A stretch of 64,000 nucleotides of DNA from Locusta migratoria (GCA_026315105.1 CM048750.1:109461297-109525296); one strand, 5' to 3'. Shown: positions 12,238 to 22,453, numbered from the stretch's first letter. The notes: a model not told the origin generated them from the letters alone. Numbers and translations are program-made.

Positions 12238-12289
12238 ATCTATGGTCGAAGTGCTATGTCCAGTTTACCAGTATCTATGGTCGAAGGTA

Positions 12290-13480
12290 GGAACGAAGTG
12301 ATGGCTTCCTATATCATTGAGTATTAGGAAGTTGTATCTATGAAATAATAATCGGCGTTCTTTAAATTACGAAATAATCAATCAAGAAGGAATTTAAGGG
12401 AAATATAAGAAACATTTTAATATACGGTGACATTGATATCAAAGTTTAAAAACTTTTGTAACAGGCTACGCTAAAGATTGGAAGTAACCGAGAATAAATA
12501 ACATTTAATCCTCACGTACAAGTTATGTTATGAACAACTTAAGCCCCTGAGAGAACGAAGTCAAGAGCTCATGTCAGAATGTTGCCAACTCTGAAATATT
12601 AATTTTGTAAAATAGAAGAAAAATAAAATTGAAAACCTGGCTGCTAGAGACTATGCTAATATTTTGCGCAATAAAGTAGTAGTACCAATCTACCATTCAA
12701 ACAGACAATCCAATTAAAATTCAGAGCGCATTCATCCTATACGGACTAAAAGCTAACTGAAGATGAAGTCGGTTAAATAGAAAGACTGTTATGATAAGCA
12801 AATGGCGAGTCGTTGAAGTACTGACAGTTGGAAGTAGACTATTACCAGAAGGAGAGTTTGCGAGGGTGAAGGTCGGGGTGAGAGTTTAAATAGGGAAAGT
12901 TTAATATTTAAAACTCACAACCACCAACTGCGAACCAAAATCCTAAACATGCAAAAACACTGGAACTGTGATTGCTACTGTTTGACTCGTTTTCTAGGGG
13001 ATGATATCATACGTCCGCAGCTTTCCTACCCTGCATATGATTAACAAGAAAATTCATAATAAAGTAAGTTCATGTGAGAAAAGGGTGTACTAACTACTAT
13101 TTTTGAAAACACGCGAAAGTTCACTTTATGTTGTTTATTACACCATATTAAAACCCTGTGACTGATACGTCTGTACGTCGACACATTTATCAAATAAAGT
13201 TATAGCTCGTGAGCCCCCAGAAAAAATGAATATTTGTTGCAAATTGTTTTCACACCATGTGCCTGTCTCAAACATCGTTTATGTTCATGGCTGTGCGACG
13301 ACACGTGTTACATTAACAAAACACAGTCACTTTAATTCAGTGCAATGCACACCTTGTTCCACCGGCTAAATATTAACAACACACAGTAGCACTCGATTCA
13401 ACTTGGTGCAGTCTACGATGAGCAACCACACATGGCAATTGCCACACAAAAATATATAGTCTCCACCTGGAGATCCACAT
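12290..13480. other. No gene seen
   Basis: AT-rich flank upstream of the Tx1-like LINE. I found no target duplication here that pairs with sequence after the LINE. Confidence 0.5.
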
Positions 13481-13732
13481 GCCGACCGTGCAGAGCGACG
13501 CCGCCCCACTCACTTTTCCGGCTTCAGCTGTCGCCGCGGACGGACGCTTTCGGTCTCTGCTGCGGGTTGTCAGTGTTTACGTCGGTGTTTACTATCGTGT
13601 TCTGTGTCTGACTGTGTCAACGTGTTACTATCTGTGTCATATCCTTAACGGGATAGTTGTCGTTAATTCGACGGATAGTGCTCTTTATTTGGAATCTCGG
13701 TTTTGACCGAATTCCCCCGGCAATATTACAGC

Positions 13733-15232
13733 ATGGAAAACTCAGTCCGCAAGAATACTGTGGTTTTCGCTTTCGACAAGGAGACTCGGCGGGTTCAACC
13801 AACGACGCTGGAGATCGACGACTGGATTACACAGGTACTTGGCATCAATCCTGACTCAGTTCATACCGCGCAACTAGACTCTGATAATTACTGTGTTTTT
13901 GTAAAATTTCTGGATGCTGTTACTGTAGATAGACTGCTCAGTAGAACTGGCAAACATGTTGAATACGTGCATAGAGACGGCACAAAAAGTAAGGTGTCTG
14001 TAAAGCGAGCTGACTCGGCATATAAAACAGTTAGAGTGTTAAATGTCCCTATTGAAGTTGACAATGAGAAAATTAGGGACGCTCTGGCTAAATATGGGGA
14101 AGTAAAGGAAATTTTTAATGAACGTTGGTCCAAGCAATATAAACTGCAATGCTTTAATGGTGTCCGTTCCGTTGAGATGGAGGTGAAAACTAACATCCCT
14201 TCATATATATCGGTGGAAGGCCAAAGAGCTCATATTGTTTACTCTGGACAAACCCCCACGTGTCATGTTTGTAATGAAGCAGGTCATTTGCGGCAGGATT
14301 GTCCCCGTCGTGCTGTTGTACTGAAAAATAATTTAATGCAACGCCGTAAATTAACTCTAAAAGAAGTGTTGGCTACTGCTAATTCTGACCACCAGGCGGA
14401 TATCCCTAATGCTGCAACAAGTCGTGATGACAGTTCTCTTGACGGCAGTGCATTTCCTCCGCTCCCGACACGGTCAAGTCAAGATTCGTCTTCCCGTGAT
14501 AGTGATGTGCAAAATAAAAAACGGCCTATTGCGCTCACTGACGATCACTTAGATGACGATACCTGTAGTTCGCCGGCAATTCGCAAACAGAAATCGTGTA
14601 GCGACGACTTCTCGGCAAAAATAGAGAACATGCAAGTGGAATTGTTACCGGATCCAAGCGTATCTCAAGTTTTGGAACAAGCAGGAACGGCCAGCGAAGG
14701 TAGTGGGATGAGGGAAATCACACAAAATGTCGAACAATCTGCAAATTGTAGCGAGGCTAACCAGCTGCCTCAGCGCGTGACGGTGGACTTGGTTGACGCA
14801 CATCCACAACCACCACCATCCGCGCCGCAGACAGCAGTAGGAGGAAAACAGGCAGAAGTGTTAGGTCAACAACTTGTGTCTATACAGTCAGTGCGCGAAG
14901 AACCGCAACATGATACGGTCGAAACACAACATGTGGCGGTGATAAGTAAACAGACTTCCATAACAGCCGGCGAGGCGGCGGCGGCAGCAGCGCCAACACC
15001 GGGCGCGGAAGTTGCAGCCGCTGCCTCTCAGGTTTTCCAGAGACGGGGTAAATTAAAACCACAGCCGAATCTCTCTGTCGCTCGAAATCAGGCATCAACG
15101 AAGGCACAGACAACTAATAAAAAACTGAAGAACATACGATACGACGTAGTCAGAGAGCAGACGGAAGACGAACTTTCTGACGACGTCACCGACGCACAAC
15201 CCCGACAAACTAAGCAGTCCAGTGGAAACTAA
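13733..15232 (+). CDS. LINE ORF1 protein with RRM-like and CCHC zinc knuckle
   Basis: A 499-residue nucleic-acid-binding ORF1 protein. I chose the ATG at 13733 (MENSVRKNTVVF); the frame is open about 10 codons further up but without an ATG. Residues about 97-165 (RVLNVPIEVD...YGEVKEI) look like an RRM fold. A CX2CX4HX4C knuckle follows at 177-190 (CHVCNEAGHLRQDC). The C-terminal half is low-complexity, acidic and Gln/Ala/Pro-rich, with an alanine run near residues 418-440. Such proteins coat the element RNA and form a ribonucleoprotein with ORF2. No stop or frameshift interrupts it. Confidence 0.9.
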   Translation: MENSVRKNTVVFAFDKETRRVQPTTLEIDDWITQVLGINPDSVHTAQLDSDNYCVFVKFLDAVTVDRLLSRTGKHVEYVHRDGTKSKVSVKRADSAYKTVRVLNVPIEVDNEKIRDALAKYGEVKEIFNERWSKQYKLQCFNGVRSVEMEVKTNIPSYISVEGQRAHIVYSGQTPTCHVCNEAGHLRQDCPRRAVVLKNNLMQRRKLTLKEVLATANSDHQADIPNAATSRDDSSLDGSAFPPLPTRSSQDSSSRDSDVQNKKRPIALTDDHLDDDTCSSPAIRKQKSCSDDFSAKIENMQVELLPDPSVSQVLEQAGTASEGSGMREITQNVEQSANCSEANQLPQRVTVDLVDAHPQPPPSAPQTAVGGKQAEVLGQQLVSIQSVREEPQHDTVETQHVAVISKQTSITAGEAAAAAAPTPGAEVAAAASQVFQRRGKLKPQPNLSVARNQASTKAQTTNKKLKNIRYDVVREQTEDELSDDVTDAQPRQTKQSSGN

Positions 15233-15350
15233 CGGTTAAGAGTCCCTCCACCAGCGTAACATGATAAACGTCTGGATACATTGTAGAGAAACAAGGACTT
15301 AAAATATAGCAATCAGACTTTAAACCGAACTCTAGTTACAACCCTAAGCA

Positions 15351-18300
15351 ATGCAAGCATATTCTCTTACCACGATAAACATTAACAAGATACGATCTGA
15401 TTTAAAGGTAGCGGCTCTTAAAGAATTCTTGTATGACTCTGATACTGATATTGCATTTCTTCAAGAGGTAACGACGACACACCTCACCGTACCTGGCTAT
15501 GTAGAAATCCTGAACGTCTCCCTTGAATCGACTACAGGAACCGCCTTTTTAATCAGGGAGGGTATTCCAGTAACAGATGTAGAAAAATTGGAGTCTGGCA
15601 GGGCTATAGCAATTAATATTTACGGAATAACATTTATTAATTTGTACGCCCCATCTGGGAATTCTAATAGATCAGCAAGAGCAGCATTTTATAAAGAAGA
15701 ACTAATTTATTTGTTACGTAAAAATCCAGTACGTCTTGTAATCGGTGGCGATTTCAATTGCGTCCTAAATCGTAAGGATCAAACACCAAACTTTAATGGA
15801 TCGGTGGAACTGAAACACCTAGTTAATGAACTTCATCTTAAAGATACGTGGGAAATCAAGTATCCAACGTTAGTCCAATACACGTATGTGTCATCCTCTT
15901 CCTGTAGTAGAATCGACAGAATCTATGTTTCTGAAACCCTACAAAGCTCCCTCCTGAAATCAGAAATAATTCCAGCATATTTCAGTGACCATAGTAGCAT
16001 GCTCGCTTGCTTAAATTTACCTGCACAACAGACTCGTACTTACAGAAATCAGTGGAACTTAAATGTATCTTTGTTGGAAGAACAAGACTTGGCAGACGAA
16101 ATAACAGCAGCGTGGAGCACGTGTCTGAGATTTATAGGTAGGTACCCTACAGTGTTAGACTGGTGGACCACGTGTGCCAAACCTAGGTTACGTCGGGTTC
16201 TTAGAAGTTACGGTTACCAGAGAACTAGGGAGCTGAAAGGTGCAATGGAATATTATTACACTTTGCTCAGAGACCTATACCACCAGGCAAATGTATCAAA
16301 CATCCGATTACAAGACATCAAGAGAGTCAAAGCGAAACTACTTACACTTAAAAGGCGACAGATGGAGGGTCTTAAAATCAAGTCCAAAGCGAAGTCAATA
16401 GTAGAGGACGAAACAACATCTTTGTATCATTTGATTAGGCATGCAAAGAACAGACGCCGAGCTCTAATAGACGAACTGACGCTAACGAACGGTACGACAC
16501 TGACAACTCAGAAAGATATTATGGGCGAGATTCATAACTACTTTAAAACACTTTATTCCTCCGGACAGTTGGATGAAAGATCTATCCAAGACTTCATTCA
16601 TATCGTGACACCGAAGTTAACGGCAGAGGATAACGACGGAATTCTTTCTGAAATTAGCAATGATGACGTACTTGAGACGGTGTTGAATTCCCCGCTAAAT
16701 AAATCTCCTGGTCCTGACGGTCTCCCTATTGAATTTTACGTCAAATACTGGTCCATAATTGGTGACAAATTTACGTGTCTTGTAAATGAGATTCTAAATG
16801 GGAATACGATACCTGAGGACTTTAAAGAAAGTAAAATCGTTCTTATCCCGAAGAGCAATACCAAAAAGAGTTTGAATAACTTCCGCCCAATTTCCCTTTT
16901 AAATTCAGATTATAAGATCGTGTGCAGAATTTTGAAACAGCGACTTTCCCTTCACTCAACCAAAATAGTTAGTCGACACCAATCATGTGTAGCAAATAGA
17001 AGTATCTTTCACACCATCTCTGAATACAGAGACATAATCGCCGTAACATGTGTAACCAAGATAAAATGTGCTCTCATGTTCATTGATTTCTTCAAAGCTT
17101 TTGATCGTGTAAACTATAACTTTTTATTCGCAGTAATGGAAAAACTGGGTTTCCTCCAAAGTACAGTTAATGTAATAAAAAATATGGTGACTGGTATACG
17201 GGCGAAAATTGCAGTCAATGGCCAGCTATCATCACAGATCCATCTGCTCCGTGGTGTGCCACAAGGCAGTCCGTTGGCTATGTATTTGTATGTAATTGCA
17301 CTAGAGCCATTATTACTAACTGTTCATGCTCACCTCTCTGGTATACCTTTCTCTAGCCAAAAAACTGTCATAAGGGCTTACGCTGACGACGTGGGGGTTG
17401 TCGTGAGGGACCGAGTCGAACTGGTCCGGCTGAAACAGATACTTCAAAAGTACTGCAGTGTGTCCGGGGCGCTCGTGAATAACGATAAAAGTAAACTGTT
17501 AAATCTAAGGGGTCTTGAAAGAATGGATACAGACTGGGCAAAAGTGGTCAGTACGCACAAAGCACTGGGGACAATCCTGACACCATGCCCAATGAAAATG
17601 ACAGCTACCTTAAGGAACATTCATGGGGCTGTAATAGCCAATTCTCAACGATATATGGATCAAGTTCAGAGGGTGAAATTTATCAACAGTTGCATTCTTT
17701 CCAAGGCCTTCTACATAGCCCAAGTCTTCCCTCTACCGAAGACGATAGCTAAAAACGTCATGTCGGTGGTTGCCAGTTACTTATGGAAGGGAGAGATATT
17801 CCGAGTGAATCTGCAGACTGTCACGCTAGACCCTAGTAATGGCGGTCTAGGTCTGGTTGATATACATAACAAGGCATCCGCTCTGTATCTGAAAAGGTTA
17901 CAGAATATATTTAAAGATAGCCCAGACAGTATAACAACTAAACTGTTCAAAAGTGTAGCGCCACAGTGTCTTAAGCCCCCTGTAGATGTACAAAGAATTA
18001 ATACCAAATTACAGCATGTAAGAGCCTTTTACATTGAAGCGAGTTACGTTAGCAGAAGAATAATGAACTCACCTAATATCAGAGCAAGCGACATCATGCG
18101 AGAAAGGAGGAGGAACGAAGTGAGAAGTAAAATTGAGGAGAAATATTCCAATTACAACTGGAAGATTATATGGGCAAACATCACTATGAAAGGCCTCAGT
18201 TCCGATGTCAAATCTACCTGGTATAAAACAGTACACAATACTGTTACCACAAATGAACGACTATACGCTATCGGTCGCAATGACACAAATCTCTGCTTGA

Positions 18301-18656
18301 AATGTAATCTGGTGGACACAGTACTCCACAGATTCACTTGCAATGCACGCATTAATAATTGGCATTGGTTGCGATCCAAAATCGCGCTTCTGACAAGAGC
18401 TACTCCTGATAATGTTACATCGGAACTTCTCTATCGGCCGCAAATAAAATATTTTCCTCAGACGAAAAACAATGCCATCCACTGGATAATGGGTAACTAT
18501 GTAAGCTACGTAATTAACAATTTGGGCGCGGATAATGAAACCGATTTACAGTTATACATGAAAATGCAGTACGAAAGAGTTAAAAAATACCCAGATCAGA
18601 AAAAGAAATATGGGAACATGTTGAAAATAATTTTTGAAAGACAAGGTATTGGTTAG
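15351..18656 (+). CDS. LINE ORF2 endonuclease/reverse transcriptase
   Basis: A 1101-residue enzyme that would nick target DNA and copy the element RNA onto the nick. The APE-type endonuclease fills about residues 1-220: catalytic E39 (FLQEV), N97 (INLYAPSG), D134/N136 (GGDFNC), SRIDRIY at 186-192 and SDHS at 212-215. The reverse transcriptase follows: KSPGPDGLPIEFY (451-463), FRPISLLNSDYKI (511-523), catalytic D579 in FIDFFKAFDRV, RGVPQGSPL (634-642) and YADD at 677-680. A C-terminal CCHC motif uses C982, C985, H993 and C997. All catalytic residues are present. The NSDYKI block and C-terminal zinc motif favour the Tx1/L1 group over Jockey or CR1. Many Tx1 elements are target-specific; I could not identify a target here. 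Confidence 0.93.
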   Translation: MQAYSLTTININKIRSDLKVAALKEFLYDSDTDIAFLQEVTTTHLTVPGYVEILNVSLESTTGTAFLIREGIPVTDVEKLESGRAIAINIYGITFINLYAPSGNSNRSARAAFYKEELIYLLRKNPVRLVIGGDFNCVLNRKDQTPNFNGSVELKHLVNELHLKDTWEIKYPTLVQYTYVSSSSCSRIDRIYVSETLQSSLLKSEIIPAYFSDHSSMLACLNLPAQQTRTYRNQWNLNVSLLEEQDLADEITAAWSTCLRFIGRYPTVLDWWTTCAKPRLRRVLRSYGYQRTRELKGAMEYYYTLLRDLYHQANVSNIRLQDIKRVKAKLLTLKRRQMEGLKIKSKAKSIVEDETTSLYHLIRHAKNRRRALIDELTLTNGTTLTTQKDIMGEIHNYFKTLYSSGQLDERSIQDFIHIVTPKLTAEDNDGILSEISNDDVLETVLNSPLNKSPGPDGLPIEFYVKYWSIIGDKFTCLVNEILNGNTIPEDFKESKIVLIPKSNTKKSLNNFRPISLLNSDYKIVCRILKQRLSLHSTKIVSRHQSCVANRSIFHTISEYRDIIAVTCVTKIKCALMFIDFFKAFDRVNYNFLFAVMEKLGFLQSTVNVIKNMVTGIRAKIAVNGQLSSQIHLLRGVPQGSPLAMYLYVIALEPLLLTVHAHLSGIPFSSQKTVIRAYADDVGVVVRDRVELVRLKQILQKYCSVSGALVNNDKSKLLNLRGLERMDTDWAKVVSTHKALGTILTPCPMKMTATLRNIHGAVIANSQRYMDQVQRVKFINSCILSKAFYIAQVFPLPKTIAKNVMSVVASYLWKGEIFRVNLQTVTLDPSNGGLGLVDIHNKASALYLKRLQNIFKDSPDSITTKLFKSVAPQCLKPPVDVQRINTKLQHVRAFYIEASYVSRRIMNSPNIRASDIMRERRRNEVRSKIEEKYSNYNWKIIWANITMKGLSSDVKSTWYKTVHNTVTTNERLYAIGRNDTNLCLKCNLVDTVLHRFTCNARINNWHWLRSKIALLTRATPDNVTSELLYRPQIKYFPQTKNNAIHWIMGNYVSYVINNLGADNETDLQLYMKMQYERVKKYPDQKKKYGNMLKIIFERQGIG

Positions 18657-18747
18657 GGTTGTTAGCTGATTTTAATGGCTTTTGCTGCTTATTCCACGTT
18701 TGTACATATTCAGCTGTCTTAATTTCATGTTAAAAGAAAAAAAAATA

Positions 18748-19290
18748 GAGGAAAGTTGATATGTATGTAGTAACTGTGGGTCGTGGGGGCGGCTGCTGCA
18801 GTGCTGCTGGCCACCAGAGCCGCGGCAGGCCGCACTCCTCTCCCCTCACCAGAAGTGGTGTTTTTGTTTAACGTTCTGTATGTATTGGTTCGGAAGCTCA
18901 GTAACAAAAATAAAAAAAAAAAAAAAAAAGTACGTCCTTCCAAGAGTCCGTATCATCAGACGAACTATGGAAACGAAACCAGCAGTAAGCCAGCTACACA
19001 TCAGGCACTCGTCGGTGTTCTCTGGAGACGCTGGACAGGACCCCAACAAATGGCTAAGAAAAAAAAAAAAAAAAAAAAACTCCCGACTCGTCACTTCCTG
19101 CCCACGCGCGCGCCAAAAGCCCATCTGCCGGGTTTTTTCCCTACGCCATCAACTTCCCCATGTGAGCTGTTCTAACCGACTTGCCAACGTACAGCGCTCA
19201 GCCAATACATTTCTAAAATTTTACTTAAAATCAAAATAATTACGCTACACATTAAACAAATGTCTTCTTAGTTTTTTATATTGGTATAAA
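18748..19290. other. Two poly(A) tracts, no gene
   Basis: A-runs at 18911-18929 and 19060-19079 divide this interval. The GC-rich piece 18780-18850 and the first tract could still be 3' UTR of the LINE, or the remains of other retroposed RNAs. The open frames here are lysine or phenylalanine runs caused by the A-tracts and are not genes. Confidence 0.5.
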
Positions 19291-19303
19291 CATCCTTTGT
19301 ACT
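19291..19303. repeat. Left target-site duplication, 13 bp
   Basis: CATCCTTTGTACT, repeated exactly at 20273-20285. It brackets the composite element between them and shows the whole block entered as one unit. Confidence 0.85.
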
Positions 19304-19370
19304 CAGAATGAAACTTCACTCTGCAGCGGAGTGTGCGCTGATATGAAACTTCCTGGCAGATTAAAATTGT

Positions 19371-19447
19371 GTGCCGGAACCGGGACTCGAACCTGAGACC
19401 TTTGCCTTTCGCGGGCAAGCGCACTACCGACTGTGCTATCCCGACAC
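19371..19447 (-). other. tRNA-like cloverleaf, copy 1 (not a functional tRNA)
   Basis: The minus strand gives a 7-bp acceptor stem (GTGTCGG with CCGGCAC, one G-T pair), A box TAGCACAGTCGGTA, anticodon stem TTGCC/GGCAA with loop CGCGAAA, and B box GGTTCGAGTCC. The position normally held by the invariant T before the anticodon is G, and no clean CCA-ready 3' end follows, so I read it as a tRNA-derived module and not a tRNA gene. A near-identical copy lies at 19671-19747. Confidence 0.7.
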
Positions 19448-19670
19448 GACTCACGATGCCGCCTCACAACTTTACTTCTGCCAGTACCTCGCCTCCTACT
19501 TTCCAAACTTCACAGAAGCTCTCCTGCAAACACGCAAGACTAGCACTCCTGGAAGAAAGGATATGGTGGAGACATGGCTTAGCCACAGCCTAAGGGATGT
19601 TTCCAGAATGAAACTTCACTCTGCAGCGGAGTGTGCGCTGATATGAAACTTCCTGGCAGATTAAAATTGT

Positions 19671-19747
19671 GTGCCGGAACCGGGACTCGAACCTGGGACC
19701 TTTGCCTTTCGCGGGCAAGCGCACTACCGACTGTGCTATCCCGACAC
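19671..19747 (-). other. tRNA-like cloverleaf, copy 2
   Basis: Same fold as the copy at 19371-19447, with 'ctgggacc' in place of 'ctgagacc' beside the B box. The difference restores a better-paired T stem. Confidence 0.7.
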
Positions 19748-20170
19748 GACTCACGATGCCGCCTCACAACTTTACTTCTGCCAGTACCTCGCCTCCTACT
19801 TTCCAAACTTCACAGAAGCTCTCCTGCAAACACGCAAGACTAGCACTCCTGGAAGAAAGGATATGGTGGAGACATGGCTTAGCCACAGCCTAAGGGATGT
19901 TTCCAGCGAAAGGCAAAGGTCCCAGGTTCGAGTCCCGGTTCCGGCACACAATTTTAATCTGCCAGGAAGTTTCATATCAGCGCACACTCCGCTGCAGAGT
20001 GAAGTTTCATTCTGGAAACATCCCTTAGGCTGTGGCTAAGCCATGTCTCTACCATATCCTTTCTTCCAGGAGTGCTAGTCTTGCGTGTTTGCAGGAGAGC
20101 TTCTGTGAAGTTTGGAAAGTAGGAGGCGAGGTACTGGCATAAGTAAAGTTGTGAGGCGGCATCGTGAGTC

Positions 20171-20247
20171 GTGTCGGGATAGCACAGTCGGTAGTGCGCT
20201 TGCCCGTGAAAGGCAAAGGTTCCAGATTCGAGTCCCGGTTCCGGCAC
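20171..20247 (+). other. tRNA-like cloverleaf, inverted copy
   Basis: Plus-strand copy in the inverted arm, with the same acceptor pairing (20171-20177 with 20241-20247) and A box. Several substitutions ('cccgtgaaagg', 'ggttccagattcgag') weaken the T stem, so this arm is older or less constrained than the two direct copies. Confidence 0.65.
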
Positions 20248-20285
20248 ACAATTTTAATCTGCCAGGAAGTTTCATCCTTTGTACT

Positions 20286-21640
20286 ATTTATTATAATCGT
20301 GCAATTTCTTATATCACATATAAGTGATTTAACTGAATACTTCAAGATAAAATACACAAGATTAATTGAAAATAAAATGAGAAATGTTAATATATTATTT
20401 TTATAAACAAACATTGTCATGCTAGTTGTGTAACTGTCTTGTAATCATTGGTAATTTATTATTTTTCATTGTCAATTAAACATATTACGCCAGATGTGAC
20501 TGTATCAGCTAATGTATTGTTTATTTGTCAACAGGCTATTTTGTAATGAGGGCCTTAAAGGTTCCTAACTGCATCGTATTACATCAAATGCAAGTAGTAT
20601 TAGAATTTTCATTTCATGGTGTGCACTGCACTGCGCCTGGCACTCGCCATTGTCCCTCTCTCCCCTCACCGGAAACTAGTCTGGAAAATCCTAAGCTGGA
20701 ACAAGCCACCAACGTCAGCCTCCTCGCCGCCTCCCCTCGGCTACAAGCACACAGCAAATCTCAACGTGGAGAATTTCTGCCTATGGCCTAACTATAAATG
20801 TTGTCACCCAACTGCGTACATACATTGCTACCATAATTATTAAGATTAGAATTGTGTAACATTTGGTGCATTGGCATGGTCAATGTTTGCAGTGAACTTC
20901 ATACTGTTTAATTACAAATGCTATTAATTACCAATATTTCTAATGGGCGGTAATCTCACAAGTTTCATTTAATTTTTCAACGGCATTTACATACTTAGAC
21001 GAATTCTTCCATTATTAGATGTGTAGTGTCGGTTTTTACTGATGGAACCAATCCTAATGTCCGAATAGTGCGGCGACTGAACGTGCAAAAAATACGACAA
21101 ATGTGTTCCCAATTGCGAGTATGAATCAGCATGAGCTGCACAGTTTACCAGCTGAACAATAGTCATGTCAGAGTTCGATGTTGCTCTTTAAAAGAATCTA
21201 ACAGAAAAGTGAGGAATCAGCTACGACAGTCCTCATTCCGCCTTTATCACCAGACAATTTGGCCTGCAGACATAATCGCGCTCTTTTAACACTGACCATG
21301 CTAAATACTTTTACTCGGTCTCCCACGAATGTTCATAAATAGCATAACGTTCTACTATCACTGCACACATGTTTTTCTCTCCCAGAGTCTCCTATTCATC
21401 CCACTGGCACTTCTACCCATTGAGGTCACTACACACGTTCCGATTTATCTTCCGACCAACGAACTGAACAGCCGATCAACAAAATTCGTAGCACCCTATC
21501 ACGTTCCGACCAACTGCACGTAGCGATTGCAGCGCCTCCCTGTTCTGGTGTCTGGTTGTCGAACTGATTTTGTTTTCACGTGTTCGCTTTACAGACAGCA
21601 GACGATCGCAGACAGGAAGTTATTCGGGTAAAGCTACACA
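20286..21640. other. No gene seen
   Basis: AT-rich with a GC-richer stretch at 20630-20790. Frames over that stretch have no family feature. Strings such as 'gttccgaccaac' (21435-21515) resemble sequence around the hairpin at 21724 and may belong to the same unclassified element. Confidence 0.4.
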
Positions 21641-21723
21641 CAGTACAATTTGTCGGGTGTCGGACGGTCAGGTCTGACCAACCACCCGCCAAGAAAAGTT
21701 GGTCGTGAAGCGCCTCCACTCGT

Positions 21724-21751
21724 CCAATTTATCGGATCGCCGATAAATTGG
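21724..21751. repeat. Perfect 12-bp hairpin
   Basis: CCAATTTATCGG (21724-21735), loop ATCG, then CCGATAAATTGG (21740-21751). The flanks repeat TTGGTC-type sequence on both sides (TTGGTCGTGA at 21699, TTGGTCACGA at 21748), so it may be the core of a small foldback transposon of about 21640-21765. Confidence 0.7.
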
Positions 21752-21765
21752 TCACGACAGATGGG

Positions 21766-22453
21766 AATGTATGTAGGGGCCTATGTCACTGTCTTCACCC
21801 ATATTTCTCGTTATTACTTATCATCGCCTTTCCCAGTTTCACTCTCATTCTATCATTATTTATCTTCTCTCAAATTTCTCCTTTTCATATCGCAAAGTCT
21901 GCTTTCTGGCTCCTTAGTTATTACGCTTTCCTATCTACACATGTAATTGTGGATGGAATCGTCAGGTGGAAATCTAGACCGAGAAAATTTAACTCGTATA
22001 TTTGAGGAATGGAGAAAACATTTTCTTGATACAGTTCACCGTGCTTACAAAGTCCACCAAAGCTTATGTACGGTCTCCACTCTTCTCTCATTCTGATGTC
22101 TCCTCTCTCTTTTGCACCCATCTCTACTATCTCCATATGTGTTGGTGTGTGATAAAACAGTTATTGTATAAGAAGCAATTTGCAGGTGATTCATTAAGCA
22201 GTAGTTCAACCAGTGTACCAGAGATGCAGAAGAAATATTGGAACACGAAAACCGTAAGTATACAAATGAGTGTCAACATAAATGAATCACGCTATCATTC
22301 CATCACAACACATGATGCACTCCTTTCTACATCCCACACATGTAGTGAAACAAATCGCACCATACAGCACTACATCTTAGTTTCCAACCATCCACTGCCC
22401 TGCCCCCGCCAATTACCAGCAACCACCAATTTATTTTAAATAAGTAAATTATA
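21766..22453. other. No gene seen
   Basis: Mixed-composition sequence. A 145-codon open frame (22002-22439, plus) starts at ATG but shows no domain, no signal peptide and a serine/threonine-rich drift typical of chance frames. Confidence 0.4.

Larger units (their letters stand above)
11047..12285 (+). repeat. Duplicated ~300-bp unit bounded by TTCGACCATAGATA
   Basis: Two related units run in tandem: 11047-11775 (which contains a 433-bp insertion) and 11776-12077. Both open with TTCGACCATA(G/T)ATA and share ordered matches such as 'ccgg(a/g)caaacagt', 'ggatata' and 'cacgtgg'. Inverted copies of the opening motif, TATCTATGGTCGAA, close the block (restored across the SINE at 12072-12250, and again at 12272-12285). 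The arrangement suggests an unclassified foldback or MITE-type family. No protein is encoded. Confidence 0.6.
13482..18747 (+). mobile_element. Tx1/L1-like LINE with two intact ORFs
   Basis: A GC-rich leader (about 13482-13732) precedes ORF1 (13733-15232); a 118-base spacer separates it from ORF2 (15351-18656); a 3' UTR follows with an A-rich run at 18734-18747. Two further A-tracts at 18907-18929 and 19060-19079 make the true 3' end uncertain. The organisation (RRM/CCHC ORF1, then APE endonuclease, RT and CCHC ORF2) is that of Tx1/L1-group elements. Both frames are open throughout, unlike every other element in the window, so this is a young copy. The 5' boundary is an estimate. Confidence 0.9.
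19304..20272. mobile_element. Composite tRNA-like 300-bp repeat element
   Basis: Two 300-bp units lie head to tail (19304-19603 and 19604-19906) with one visible mismatch between them. They are followed by a partial unit (about 19907-20016) and a near-full unit (about 20017-20272) in opposite orientation. Each full unit contains a tRNA-like cloverleaf, then 'aattttaatctgccaggaag' on the tRNA-sense strand. The outer ends are inverted (ATGAAACTTC at 19308, GAAGTTTCAT at 20266). A perfect 13-bp duplication flanks the block. It encodes no protein; the short frames here are by-products. The family has Pol III-type boxes, but the tRNA part is internal and not at the 5' end, which is unlike a standard SINE. 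Confidence 0.8.

Noticed and set aside
18783..19239. Frames of 92-130 codons with lysine or phenylalanine runs
   Set aside because: They are produced by two poly(A) tracts behind the LINE.
19304..20272. Repeated 300-bp units considered as a CRISPR-like or satellite array
   Set aside because: The units are tRNA-like, inverted within the block and enclosed by a target duplication, which means a mobile element in a eukaryotic genome.
22002..22439. 145-codon plus-strand frame
   Set aside because: No domain, no repeat of the frame elsewhere, no splice or neighbour support; plausible as a chance frame.
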